Below are positions 1 to 6,089 of a stretch of 8,499 nt of DNA, piece by piece. The notes beneath the pieces are model-generated. The model was not told the DNA's origin. It did no database searches and worked only from the letters and a program-made list of their open reading frames with translations. Location: NCBI GenBank assembly GCA_947303225.1, contig CAMYXG010000049.1, positions 1 through 8,499 of the forward strand. Reading direction: 5' to 3'. A program made the translations under genes and the position numbers. Source of the DNA: an uncultured Caryophanales bacterium. Its GTDB lineage: Bacteria > Bacillota_I > Bacilli_A > RF39 > UBA660. How positions within the stretch are numbered: the stretch's first letter is position 1; each line of letters opens with the position of its first letter.

Positions 1-76
1 AAAACAAAAGACCAAGAAGAAATGTTCTTTTACGACTAAAACGAAATTTTCTTAAAACAAACTTTATTCTTCTCAT
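1..76 (-). CDS. 5' end of an unrecognised gene, probably membrane-anchored or exported (partial)
   Basis: Only the first 25 codons are in the window; the frame is open to the left edge. The start ATG at 76-74 is preceded by AGGAAGG (90-84) at 7 nt, and upstream lies a good promoter, so this is a real gene start rather than chance. The peptide begins MRRIKFVLRKFRFSRKR, a strongly basic stretch, and then turns hydrophobic (TFLLGLLF). A basic N-terminus followed by the start of a hydrophobic helix is typical of a signal-anchor or of an inner-membrane protein with a short cytoplasmic tail. Too little is present to name a family. It has its own promoter just after the terminator of the lipoprotein gene, so it starts a new transcription unit. 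Confidence 0.6.
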   Translation of the reverse strand, partial: MRRIKFVLRKFRFSRKRTFLLGLLF

Positions 77-101
77 CCACATACCTTCCTACTATATCTA
101 T

Positions 102-130
102 AGTATATAATGATGTTAAAAAAAAATCAA
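102..130 (-). promoter_or_regulatory. Sigma-A-type promoter for the left-edge gene
   Basis: On the minus strand there is TTGATT (130-125) as -35, a 17-nt spacer, and TATACT (107-102) as -10. The expected transcription start is near 95, giving a leader of about 19 nt that contains the AGGAAGG ribosome-binding site. The -35 box lies inside the T-run of the preceding terminator. Confidence 0.6.
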
Positions 131-156
131 AAAAAAGTAGATAATCTATCTACTTT
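121..156 (-). terminator. Intrinsic terminator after the lipoprotein gene
   Basis: A perfect 10-bp stem (134-143 pairing with 147-156, AAAGTAGATA with TATCTACTTT on either side of a 3-nt loop) begins 11 nt after the stop codon at 167. On the minus strand it is followed by a T-run, one GA, and a further T-run. This is a standard rho-independent layout, although the stem is AT-rich and therefore fairly weak. Confidence 0.8.
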
Positions 157-166
157 AATAATCATA

Positions 167-994
167 TTACGATGCAACTGTAAACACTTGTTTATAATTT
201 GTAATTAAAACACTTCCATTATAAGAAATAATTGAATCTTTCTTTTCGACAAAAATAGGATCTTCTTGCATAGAAAATTGACAAGCAACATCTGCATACT
301 TTCCACATTCCTCAGAATTTGTAATCCTCATTCGATATACTTTATCATCTGTCTTTACATAAGTATTCAAAGATTGTCCAGCATAATTAAAATCAATAAT
401 ATCAGAACCATATGTCATTTTATCATAAACAGTAGAAACTGTTGTAACAGCTGGAGGAGCCTGTGTACTAGCACGGGTTATTTCATAAGAATATACATTT
501 CCATCTCTCTTTAAAACATAATAAATTCCCGCACTACTATCTGCTGTAACTACCTTAACAACATCTTCTTCTTTTAAAACCAAATCATATATTGCATAGG
601 AATTATCCGTATTTGGAATTTCTGCATAACTAGGAACATCATTTTTTCCAACTAAATAATAATACTTATTATCCATACCTTTTATAATTGTATTATCTAA
701 AATAGCTTTTACTTTAATTTCAGTATCAGCATCTTTACAATTCTCTCCATTTGCAAAAGTTTGTGATAAAGACAATTCATATATTTTTCCATCCGTATTA
801 ATAATCCGAGAATCCGTCATATAACGAATTTTCTCAAAGTCTACATCTTCCTTATCTTTTGGAAAAAAATTACTACATTGAAAAGTACCCCCCATAGCAA
901 AACCAGCATGTCTTATATCTCTAGTAGTATTTCCATTGCAACCACAACATATTCCTATCATCACCAACAATATAATAAAACGTATCTTCTTCAT
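167..994 (-). CDS. Putative lipoprotein, 275 aa, function unknown
   Basis: The N-terminus has a short basic segment (MKKIR), a hydrophobic core (residues 6-15) and a lipobox-like ICCGC ending in Cys19. It is therefore probably cut by lipoprotein signal peptidase and anchored on the outer face of the membrane. The mature part is hydrophilic and predicted beta-rich, with no further membrane helix. A short motif of the form D-(G/N/D)-x-(V/I/Y)-Y recurs near residues 68, 108, 164 and 216 (DGKIYEL, DNKYYYL, DGNVYSY, DDKVYRM), which hints at a repeated beta-sheet or propeller-like fold. Four cysteines remain (40, 86, 230, 238), enough for two disulfides. The start is supported by AAAGGTAGGG about 7 nt upstream. 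A 53-nt gap separates it from the membrane-protein gene before it. I see no convincing promoter there, so it may be read from the promoter at 1921-1949. I recognise no family. Confidence 0.8.
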   Translation of the reverse strand: MKKIRFIILLVMIGICCGCNGNTTRDIRHAGFAMGGTFQCSNFFPKDKEDVDFEKIRYMTDSRIINTDGKIYELSLSQTFANGENCKDADTEIKVKAILDNTIIKGMDNKYYYLVGKNDVPSYAEIPNTDNSYAIYDLVLKEEDVVKVVTADSSAGIYYVLKRDGNVYSYEITRASTQAPPAVTTVSTVYDKMTYGSDIIDFNYAGQSLNTYVKTDDKVYRMRITNSEECGKYADVACQFSMQEDPIFVEKKDSIISYNGSVLITNYKQVFTVAS

Positions 995-1047
995 ATTTAT
1001 ATCCCTACCTTTAATAAAAATATATCATACTTTAGAAAGAAAGAAAA

Positions 1048-1899
1048 CTAGAATTTTTTAATAATGTCAAATAAAACTCGAATTTTTTCTGTATCATCTC
1101 CACAATAATCTTCCAAAACAGAAAGAATTCTTTTATTGCCCTTTAAAGATCTTTTTTTAAGATAACTCTTTTCTAATTCCTCATAAACCATCTCAATACT
1201 TTCAATATCCGTAATAAAATGATCTGTTTCTACTTGCATAATTCCTAACTTTTTTCTATTTCCGTGAATTCGAAACATAAAATAATCATAGGTACGCAAA
1301 AATTTACTTCTCAGAGAACTTCTATAAATCATAATAGCATATACTAAATAAGACAAATCTTTATTCCGAAAAGTAATATTTTTTCCATAACGATATCGTA
1401 ATCGAGTATATTGTAATAAAACACTCTCTTCACTAATCTTATTTTTAGATTGATTGACTATCAATTCAAATATATTCTGATTTTTAGCAAATTGATATAA
1501 AAACAAAATAATTCCAAACCATATCACAACACGTAATTCTTCTCCAGTTAAAAAAACACTTTGAACTCGATTAATAAACTCTTGATTCAAAAAAAATCCA
1601 CATAAGATTAAAATAATATAATAAAAAACACGTTTTTCTTGTTTATCAAAAAAGTCTTGATCTAAAAAATAACTACAATAGAATATATCCGTAATCATTA
1701 AAAATACAAAAACTAAAAATATATCACTAGTATAAGGAATAGCAAAATGAAAACATAATCCACAAAAAACAAGCCAAATAATAATAGAAAAAACAAATTT
1801 CTGTAATTTATGAATAGAATATTTTTGCTCTAGAAAACAGATACAAAAAAATAAAATAACTCCCAAAACAAGATAAAGAATCCAACCAAATAACCCCAT
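1048..1899 (-). CDS. Multi-pass membrane protein with a C-terminal GIMQV-containing domain, 283 aa
   Basis: The N-terminal half has about five hydrophobic helices (roughly residues 4-23, 35-53, 60-79, 91-104 and 122-138). The C-terminal half (about 150-283) is soluble and highly charged. It contains RIHGNRKKLGIMQVETDHF (about 210-228), whose GIMQV core recalls the G-(L/I)-M-Q segment of lytic-transglycosylase-like folds. I do not see the usual catalytic glutamate ahead of it (the stretch reads IYRSSLRSKF), so an enzymatic role is doubtful. The longest open frame starts at 1920, but that ATG lies beside a perfect -10 box and upstream of the expected transcript start. The ATG at 1899 has AAGAGGTG (1912-1905) at 5 nt and is the better start. 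The family is uncertain. Confidence 0.75.
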   Translation of the reverse strand: MGLFGWILYLVLGVILFFCICFLEQKYSIHKLQKFVFSIIIWLVFCGLCFHFAIPYTSDIFLVFVFLMITDIFYCSYFLDQDFFDKQEKRVFYYIILILCGFFLNQEFINRVQSVFLTGEELRVVIWFGIILFLYQFAKNQNIFELIVNQSKNKISEESVLLQYTRLRYRYGKNITFRNKDLSYLVYAIMIYRSSLRSKFLRTYDYFMFRIHGNRKKLGIMQVETDHFITDIESIEMVYEELEKSYLKKRSLKGNKRILSVLEDYCGDDTEKIRVLFDIIKKF

Positions 1900-1904
1900 A
1901 ATAA

Positions 1905-1912
1905 CACCTCTT
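1905..1912 (-). promoter_or_regulatory. Ribosome-binding site that fixes the start at 1899
   Basis: AAGAGGTG stands 5 nt before the ATG at 1899. The alternative ATG at 1920 has only CTTTTTTTCTTTATAAT ahead of it, with no purine-rich site. Confidence 0.7.
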
Positions 1913-1920
1913 AGCTTCAT

Positions 1921-1949
1921 ATTATAAAGAAAAAAAGTAATTTTGTAAA
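1921..1949 (-). promoter_or_regulatory. Strong sigma-A-type promoter for the membrane-protein gene
   Basis: The minus strand carries TTTACA (1949-1944), a 17-nt spacer and a perfect TATAAT (1926-1921). The predicted transcription start is near 1914, so the leader is about 15 nt and consists of little more than the ribosome-binding site. The -35 box is built from the loop and stem of the terminator of the preceding gene. Confidence 0.7.
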
Positions 1950-1955
1950 TTACTT
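1927..1955 (-). terminator. Intrinsic terminator after the 96-aa gene, overlapping its stop codon
   Basis: A 9-bp stem (AAGTAATTT with AAATTACTT, 1935-1943 pairing with 1947-1955) closes a 3-nt loop and is followed on the minus strand by TTTTTCTTT. The stop codon TAA (1952-1950) is inside the stem. The stem is AT-rich, so termination may be partial. Confidence 0.6.
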
Positions 1956-2240
1956 ATATTTCTTTAGCTTTTTCTTAATAATAAATACTAAATCCATAGG
2001 TCCATTGATTTTATTTAGAACTAATAAAGCATCCTGTAATTTGGTTTTATCAGAAACTGTTTCAAAGACTTTCTTAGCTTCTTCTTTATAATCAAAATCA
2101 GGAATGGGATTAATCTCAATAAAATCTCGAATAAAGTTTTCAATATCTTTCATAACATATTCTTTTAAAGAATATTCATCTACTAAAGATACTCCATAAT
2201 AACCACCAACAAAATATCGAAATTGATCTTCTAACTTCAC
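1950..2240 (-). CDS. Small cytoplasmic protein of unknown function, 96 aa
   Basis: This is a short charged protein with no signal peptide or membrane helix. Its N-terminal part is aromatic and glycine-containing (FRYFVGGYYGVSLVDEYSL), followed by acidic helices and a lysine-rich C-terminus (IIKKKLKKYK). The open frame reaches back to a GTG at 2249, but that codon is inside the AGGTG ribosome-binding site (2251-2247). The GTG at 2240, 6 nt after that site, is the likelier start. It lies back to back with the plus-strand TasA-like gene across an 82-92 nt divergent gap, and is followed at once by its own terminator, so it looks monocistronic. I recognise no family. The clean start and stop signals argue that it is a real gene. 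Confidence 0.65.
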   Translation of the reverse strand: MKLEDQFRYFVGGYYGVSLVDEYSLKEYVMKDIENFIRDFIEINPIPDFDYKEEAKKVFETVSDKTKLQDALLVLNKINGPMDLVFIIKKKLKKYK

Positions 2241-2246
2241 ATAAAT

Positions 2247-2251
2247 CACCT
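2247..2251 (-). promoter_or_regulatory. Ribosome-binding site that selects the GTG start at 2240
   Basis: AGGTG (2251-2247) is 6 nt ahead of the GTG at 2240-2238. It overlaps the upstream in-frame GTG (2249-2247), which therefore cannot use it as a start. Confidence 0.6.
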
Positions 2252-2257
2252 GTTATT

Positions 2258-2266
2258 ATTCTACCA
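2258..2266 (-). promoter_or_regulatory. Possible extended -10 promoter for the 96-aa gene
   Basis: The minus strand reads TGGTAGAAT (2266-2258), an extended -10 (TGn plus TAGAAT). No good -35 box is seen 16-18 nt upstream. The implied leader would begin almost at the ribosome-binding site, which resembles the very short leaders at the other promoters here. Confidence 0.4.
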
Positions 2267-2306
2267 CAAGAAGAAAAAGAAAATGCTATTAAAATGAAAA
2301 AAAATA

Positions 2307-2315
2307 TGATAAAAT
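2307..2315 (+). promoter_or_regulatory. Possible extended -10 promoter for the plus-strand TasA-like gene
   Basis: TGATAAAAT (TGn plus TAAAAT) lies 16 nt before the ATG at 2332, with AAGGTGAGG (2321-2329) between. No convincing -35 box is visible, and TATGAT at 2305-2310 is an alternative -10. The assignment rests mainly on its place in a divergent gap that must contain a promoter. Confidence 0.4.
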
Positions 2316-2331
2316 AAGATAAGGTGAGGAT

Positions 2332-2922
2332 ATGAAAAAGAAAAGTGATTTACGATTCATTATAATATTTATCATCATAGCTGGCATTTCTCTACTTTAC
2401 TTATTCCAAGCATCTTATGCAAAATATAGAAGACAAATCGAAGGAAATGTAGAAGCTACAATTGCTAGTTGGAACATTAAAGTAAACAATGAATCGATTA
2501 ATAATAAAACTGTTTTAACAAATACAATTGTTCCTGTCATAGATTCTAATACTTATGTAAAAAGCAATGTAATTGCTCCAGGATCTACAGGTTATTTTGA
2601 TTTAATCATAAATGCTCAAGAAGTAGATGTAGATTTTAATTATGAAATATCTGGTTCCATACATGAAGATACACCACTTTCTGACTTAATCATTACAGAA
2701 TATGAAATAAACAATGTAAGAACTACTTACAATGAAACCAATAAAATTACAGGAACTCTTCAAAAAAATACTGGTAACACTTCCATTCGTATTTATTTTA
2801 AATGGAATGATGATACAACAGAAAATATGAATAATAAACAAGATACTGATTATGCAATAGATGCAACACATCAACCAACAAAAATAAAAGTAACTATTAA
2901 ATTTACTCAAAAGAAACAATAA
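2332..2922 (+). CDS. TasA/camelysin-like exported protein, 196 aa, likely SipW-type peptidase substrate
   Basis: The N-terminus is basic (MKKKSDLR), followed by a hydrophobic helix (residues 9-25) and a signal-peptidase site ASYA before Lys31. Right after it comes ATIASWNIKVN (42-52), an Ala-x-(I/V)-Ala-x-Trp opening strand characteristic of TasA/CalY-type beta-sandwich proteins processed by SipW. Next is IAPGSTGYFDLIINAQ (81-96), matching the 'xPG-x-(Y/F)-(I/V)-N' stretch of that fold. The remainder is beta-rich, hydrophilic and cysteine-free, with no cell-wall sorting motif. The family makes matrix fibres in Bacillus, and this protein is shorter than TasA. The start has an excellent AAGGTGAGG site. 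The gene is alone on the plus strand and converges on the operon encoding the SipW-like peptidase and a related TasA-like protein. Fold assignment is by motif only. Confidence 0.8.
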   Translation: MKKKSDLRFIIIFIIIAGISLLYLFQASYAKYRRQIEGNVEATIASWNIKVNNESINNKTVLTNTIVPVIDSNTYVKSNVIAPGSTGYFDLIINAQEVDVDFNYEISGSIHEDTPLSDLIITEYEINNVRTTYNETNKITGTLQKNTGNTSIRIYFKWNDDTTENMNNKQDTDYAIDATHQPTKIKVTIKFTQKKQ

Positions 2923-2954
2923 AAAAATTATATTCAAACAAATATAATTTTTTT
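2921..2954. terminator. Bidirectional intrinsic terminator between convergent genes
   Basis: A perfect 14-bp inverted repeat made only of A and T (2921-2934 pairing with 2941-2954) closes a 6-nt loop. Each arm has seven As at its outer end, so both strands present a hairpin ending in a T-run. It begins on the stop codon of the plus-strand gene and lies 24 nt past the stop of the minus-strand operon, so it can end both transcripts. Confidence 0.7.
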
Positions 2955-2978
2955 TTATATAACAAATGAATTCAATAT

Positions 2979-3731
2979 CTAAGATTCATTTTTTTGTTGT
3001 ACTAATAATTTAAGATTTATAATTAAACATGCTCTTCCTGTATCCTCTTCATATTCATGACATTTCATTCCAAAATAAGTATCAGCATCATCTTTTGCAA
3101 AATACAATCTTGATTTCATACTTTCATAAGTACTAGCATTAGGAACATTATAAATACTATAAATTCCTCCCGACAAACGATAATATGGCAAAGAAGAATC
3201 ATATTCATACACATCATCCTGTTTATAATAGATTTCTGTTGCACTCTCATATGGCCAAGTTAAGGAAACATCAAATTGAATCTCCTCAGAAGCAGACAAA
3301 ACATCTTTACTAGCATTTAGCTGTACACTGAAAGGATAATTATTTCTTAAATAATTAATCATAGCAGATGAATCACTCATTTGAATAGAATATCCTAATA
3401 ATTCAAAAGAAGTAATTTCATAGATAAATTCTGCTTCCACATCACTTCGATTATTAATCATAATCGTTTTAGTATAATCATCCATTCCTGGTTTCATTTT
3501 CGTAATATCAACAACAAAGCTTTGCATTTCTTCTCCAGAATTATCTCGAAATTGAACATCCCAAGAAGCAACAGTGGCATCCAACTCCAACCGAGCAGTT
3601 GTAGTAAAAACAAACCAAGCGAAAATATTAACACCCAATGTAAAAAGTGCTAAAAAGATACTAAAATATTTACGCTTTAATAAAGCTTTTCTTAAAGCAA
3701 CAATTTTCTCTTCGCTTGTTTGATTTTCCAT
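2979..3731 (-). CDS. TasA/camelysin-like membrane or secreted protein, 250 aa, last gene of the operon
   Basis: The protein has a 21-residue cytoplasmic-type N-terminus, a hydrophobic helix (about 22-42) ending in NIFAWFVFTTTAR, and then ATVASWDVQFRDN (52-64). The last segment is nearly the same opening motif as in the plus-strand protein. KMKPGMDDYTKTIMINNRS follows, the counterpart of that protein's APG-strand. The AWF immediately after the helix resembles the cleavage region of SipW-dependent signal peptides. Two cysteines lie near the C-terminus (in MKCHEYEEDTGRACLII) and could form a disulfide. A longer open frame reaches to 3830, but it overlaps the peptidase gene and lacks a start signal. 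The ATG at 3731 has GAGAAAGG (3745-3738) at 6 nt. It starts 13 nt after the peptidase stop, so co-expression with its probable processing enzyme is expected. Confidence 0.8.
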   Translation of the reverse strand: MENQTSEEKIVALRKALLKRKYFSIFLALFTLGVNIFAWFVFTTTARLELDATVASWDVQFRDNSGEEMQSFVVDITKMKPGMDDYTKTIMINNRSDVEAEFIYEITSFELLGYSIQMSDSSAMINYLRNNYPFSVQLNASKDVLSASEEIQFDVSLTWPYESATEIYYKQDDVYEYDSSLPYYRLSGGIYSIYNVPNASTYESMKSRLYFAKDDADTYFGMKCHEYEEDTGRACLIINLKLLVQQKNES

Positions 3732-3744
3732 ATAATACCTTTCT

Positions 3745-4965
3745 CTATAATACTTCAATATGATCTTTTTCTTCTTTTCCTTCTTCAATAGAAGGAATAT
3801 CAATATATGTTTCAGTCTCCTTTTCATCACCAGTAGTAGTCAATATACTCTCACGTAACTCAGCAGATAATTCTCTTGTACTATCGAAACTACTTAATAT
3901 TTCAGGTTCTTCCATTATCTCTATTTTTTCAGAATTATCTTCTATAGAAGAATCCGATACAATTTTAAATTTTTCTTTCTTTTCTGAACCTTTCTCTTCT
4001 GATTCATTCATATCTTCTTCATTATCAGAATTATCATCTTTTGAAGAATCCTCCCTTTCAGAAGAATGATCTTCCTTTTCTGTTTTATCTTCTATTTCAG
4101 AAAGAGGTTCACTATCAGAATCTTTCTCTTTAGACTCATTGATATCTTCTTCCTTATCAGAATTATCATCTTTTGAAGAATCCTCACTTTCAGAAGATTG
4201 ATCCTTCTTTTCTGTTTTATCTTCTAACTCAAAAAGAGGTTTATCATCAGAATCTTTCACCTTTAATTCTTTCACATCATTTTTCTTATCAAAATTCTCA
4301 TCCTTACTTTTAAAAGAATGTTCTTTCTTTTCAGAATCTTTTTTTACTTTACTTTCATTATTCTTATTCTCATTCTTTTTCTTAGATATATTTTTTTCAA
4401 TTTTTTGAATTTCATTCTTTTCAACACGAATATCTGTAATTGTCTGTAATACTTCTAAAACGATAACTAATACAAGTGGACAAAAAACAAGTAAAAAGAA
4501 ACCAGCTTGACTTTTCACAACATGATTTAACTGTGTAATAACAGGAACAATTCCAACTACTTTTCCCAAGATTTGCCCTTCTTCAATAGTAGGATCAGAA
4601 ACAGGAGCATTAACACCTTGAGTAGTAAAAATTCTGCTTCCATCTTCTCTTTCATCAATCTTAATAATTCTATGAGTGATGAGCAAACCATTTAATCCAC
4701 CACGAGATCCTCGATAGGCAACATCATCCCCAACTTTCAGTTTTTTAGTATCCCAATCTTTTACTGCAATAACATCATTAATATCATAAACCCCAGTCAT
4801 GGATCCAGTAGCAACATTAAATAACCGATAGCCTAAAATGCTCTTATTTCCAGATAGTCTTTGAACAATAATAAATGATAAATACAAAACAATAATTAAA
4901 ATAAAACAAACTCGAAATAATGTATACAATATCTTAAATAATTTATTATCAAATAATCCCTTCAT
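3745..4965 (-). CDS. SipW/ER-type signal peptidase I with long acidic repeat tail, 406 aa
   Basis: This membrane-bound peptidase removes signal peptides. TM1 spans about residues 12-34. The extracellular catalytic region has VATGSM with Ser55, LITHRII with His98, and TTQGVNAPVSDP with Asp124. A Ser-His-Asp arrangement, with His in place of the usual Lys, marks the SipW/archaeal/ER type. TM2 spans about 154-176. Catalytic plus TM parts (about 177 aa) match the normal size of the family. The remaining 230 residues are extra: a Lys/Glu/Asp/Ser-rich, presumably disordered and cytoplasmic tail with two 44-residue repeats (238-281 and 282-325), weaker flanking copies, and an acidic end. The ATG overlaps the upstream stop (ATGA), with AGTGAGG 7 nt before it, so translation is coupled to the DUF2357-like gene. 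A TasA-like gene follows at once, as SipW genes commonly sit beside their substrates. Confidence 0.88.
   Translation of the reverse strand: MKGLFDNKLFKILYTLFRVCFILIIVLYLSFIIVQRLSGNKSILGYRLFNVATGSMTGVYDINDVIAVKDWDTKKLKVGDDVAYRGSRGGLNGLLITHRIIKIDEREDGSRIFTTQGVNAPVSDPTIEEGQILGKVVGIVPVITQLNHVVKSQAGFFLLVFCPLVLVIVLEVLQTITDIRVEKNEIQKIEKNISKKKNENKNNESKVKKDSEKKEHSFKSKDENFDKKNDVKELKVKDSDDKPLFELEDKTEKKDQSSESEDSSKDDNSDKEEDINESKEKDSDSEPLSEIEDKTEKEDHSSEREDSSKDDNSDNEEDMNESEEKGSEKKEKFKIVSDSSIEDNSEKIEIMEEPEILSSFDSTRELSAELRESILTTTGDEKETETYIDIPSIEEGKEEKDHIEVL
3991..4254 (-). repeat. Two tandem 132-bp in-frame repeats in the peptidase tail
   Basis: The units 4254-4123 and 4122-3991 each encode 44 residues, beginning DSD(D/S)(K/E)PL and containing the exactly shared core SSKDDNSD. 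They differ at scattered positions only. A degenerate third copy precedes them (about residues 210-237, SEKKEHSFKSKDENF) and a shorter relic follows. Confidence 0.85.
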
Positions 4966-6074
4966 TCTTGTGCCTCACTTCTAAATAGTTTTAATATTTC
5001 ATTCATAGCACTATTTTCACGAATTAAACGATCCGTGAAAATACTATAAATGCTTTCTTCTCTTTTTTCATTTTTCTCTTTAATTAACTTAATTTGCTTA
5101 TTAAAGATATCTTTTAACTTGTCTTCTGTAATATCAGGATCAGTATCCAACAAATTATCCACTAATCTTTGAATCATTTGGTTAATAATTGCTGTCTCTG
5201 TAGCCTGAGAACTACTATTAATAAAATTCTTATTCGCAATAAAGGCCATTAAAAATGCTTGATCATACTCATTCTTTAATACACCTCTATCAAAAAAATC
5301 TCTTTTTTCTTTTTCTTTTTTATCCTTACTTTCAAATGTTTGTATATAATTCCATAATTCCTCTGCTTTTCTAAAGTTTGGATTTTTTAAAATAACATTT
5401 GTCTTTTTAATAGGACTTCTAACAGGAGAAACATGTAACCTAGTTAGGTTTACCATCAATTCTGTTCCAAAAAAACCATCAATTTGTGTCTTTGCCTTTT
5501 GAATTCTTTCTGCAAAAGACATATTATTCTTACTACCACTATGTTCTTTAACAATCTTAGAAATATCACTTAAATCCATAGATATTTTCAAATTTTCACC
5601 AAAAACACTAGTATTAGCTTCATATTGTATAATATTTTTATCTAAACAATAAGAACTTCCAGAAGTTTCTTGAACTCTTTGCTCAAAAAACATACGTAAA
5701 TTATTCAATAAAGTATGAATAAAGCGGTTTTCATACGTATCCAAACTCTCTTCTTTATTAATATTTAAGATTTTAGAAGGCTTTACATCACCATTATCTT
5801 CAATTTTTTGAATTAAACTTGTATGTTGAGTTAGATGAATAACAGACTCTACTGTAACCTTACGAGCTAATTCTACTTTTACAATCTCTTCTTCATTGAT
5901 AATAAAACGTTTCGGATTACGTAAAATATTATCAATATATGGCAAGATTTCTTCTATGATATCTAGCCATTCATAATCAAAGTCTTTTAAATCATAATCA
6001 CGCCTTACAAATAATGTCGAATTTAAATTATTGATAAAGACCTCATCACGATCAAACTCTTCTTCATTATCCAT
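4962..6074 (-). CDS. DUF2357/McrC-N-terminal-like protein, 370 aa, no nuclease domain seen
   Basis: This is a soluble protein, acidic at the start (MDNEEEFDRDE). Residues about 70-126 hold the family hallmark: ARKVTVESVIHLTQHTSLI, then KILNINKEESLDTYENRF and IHTLLNNL. The TYENRF core is what I associate with DUF2357, the McrC region that contacts the McrB ring. RLHVSPVRSPIKKTNVIL (near 214-231) and NPNFRKAEELWNYI resemble the later part of that domain. The C-terminal third is helical and charged. I find no PD-(D/E)XK motif (no 'DAKY'-type strand), whereas McrC/DUF2357 proteins usually carry that nuclease after this region. The start has a perfect AGGAGGTGA site (6088-6080) and lies 15 nt after the ATPase stop. 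It is probably the partner of that ATPase. Family assignment is by motif memory, with moderate certainty. Confidence 0.7.
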   Translation of the reverse strand: MDNEEEFDRDEVFINNLNSTLFVRRDYDLKDFDYEWLDIIEEILPYIDNILRNPKRFIINEEEIVKVELARKVTVESVIHLTQHTSLIQKIEDNGDVKPSKILNINKEESLDTYENRFIHTLLNNLRMFFEQRVQETSGSSYCLDKNIIQYEANTSVFGENLKISMDLSDISKIVKEHSGSKNNMSFAERIQKAKTQIDGFFGTELMVNLTRLHVSPVRSPIKKTNVILKNPNFRKAEELWNYIQTFESKDKKEKEKRDFFDRGVLKNEYDQAFLMAFIANKNFINSSSQATETAIINQMIQRLVDNLLDTDPDITEDKLKDIFNKQIKLIKEKNEKREESIYSIFTDRLIRENSAMNEILKLFRSEAQE

Positions 6075-6080
6075 CTAATT

Positions 6081-6088
6081 CACCTCCT
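6081..6088 (-). promoter_or_regulatory. Consensus ribosome-binding site of the DUF2357-like gene
   Basis: AGGAGGTG followed by A is a full anti-Shine-Dalgarno match, 6 nt before the ATG at 6074. It begins 1 nt past the ATPase stop codon, which suggests high and coupled expression of the partner. Confidence 0.75.
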
Positions 6089-6089
6089 A

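Noticed and set aside
266..514. Plus-strand open frame of 82 codons
   Set aside because: It lies antisense inside the lipoprotein gene, has no ribosome-binding site and encodes an Ile/Ser/Cys-rich peptide typical of reversed AT-rich coding sequence.
995..1047. Possible promoter before the lipoprotein gene (TATGAT near 1027)
   Set aside because: No acceptable -35 box is found at 16-18 nt, so read-through from the promoter at 1921-1949 is at least as likely.
1900..1920. Seven-codon upstream extension of the membrane protein
   Set aside because: The ATG at 1920 lies directly after the TATAAT box, upstream of the expected transcript start, and has no ribosome-binding site.
2686..2937. Minus-strand open frame of 83 codons
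   Set aside because: It is antisense to the TasA-like gene and runs through the terminator. Its composition (runs of I, F, C) is that of a shadow frame.
2964..2991. 8-bp inverted repeat (AAATGAAT with ATTCATTT) over the operon's last codons
   Set aside because: The loop is 12 nt and no T-run follows on the minus strand. The symmetric hairpin at 2921-2954 is the better terminator.
3732..3830. Upstream extension of the operon's TasA-like gene (33 extra codons)
   Set aside because: It overlaps the end of the peptidase gene in another frame and has no ribosome-binding site, while the ATG at 3731 has a good one.
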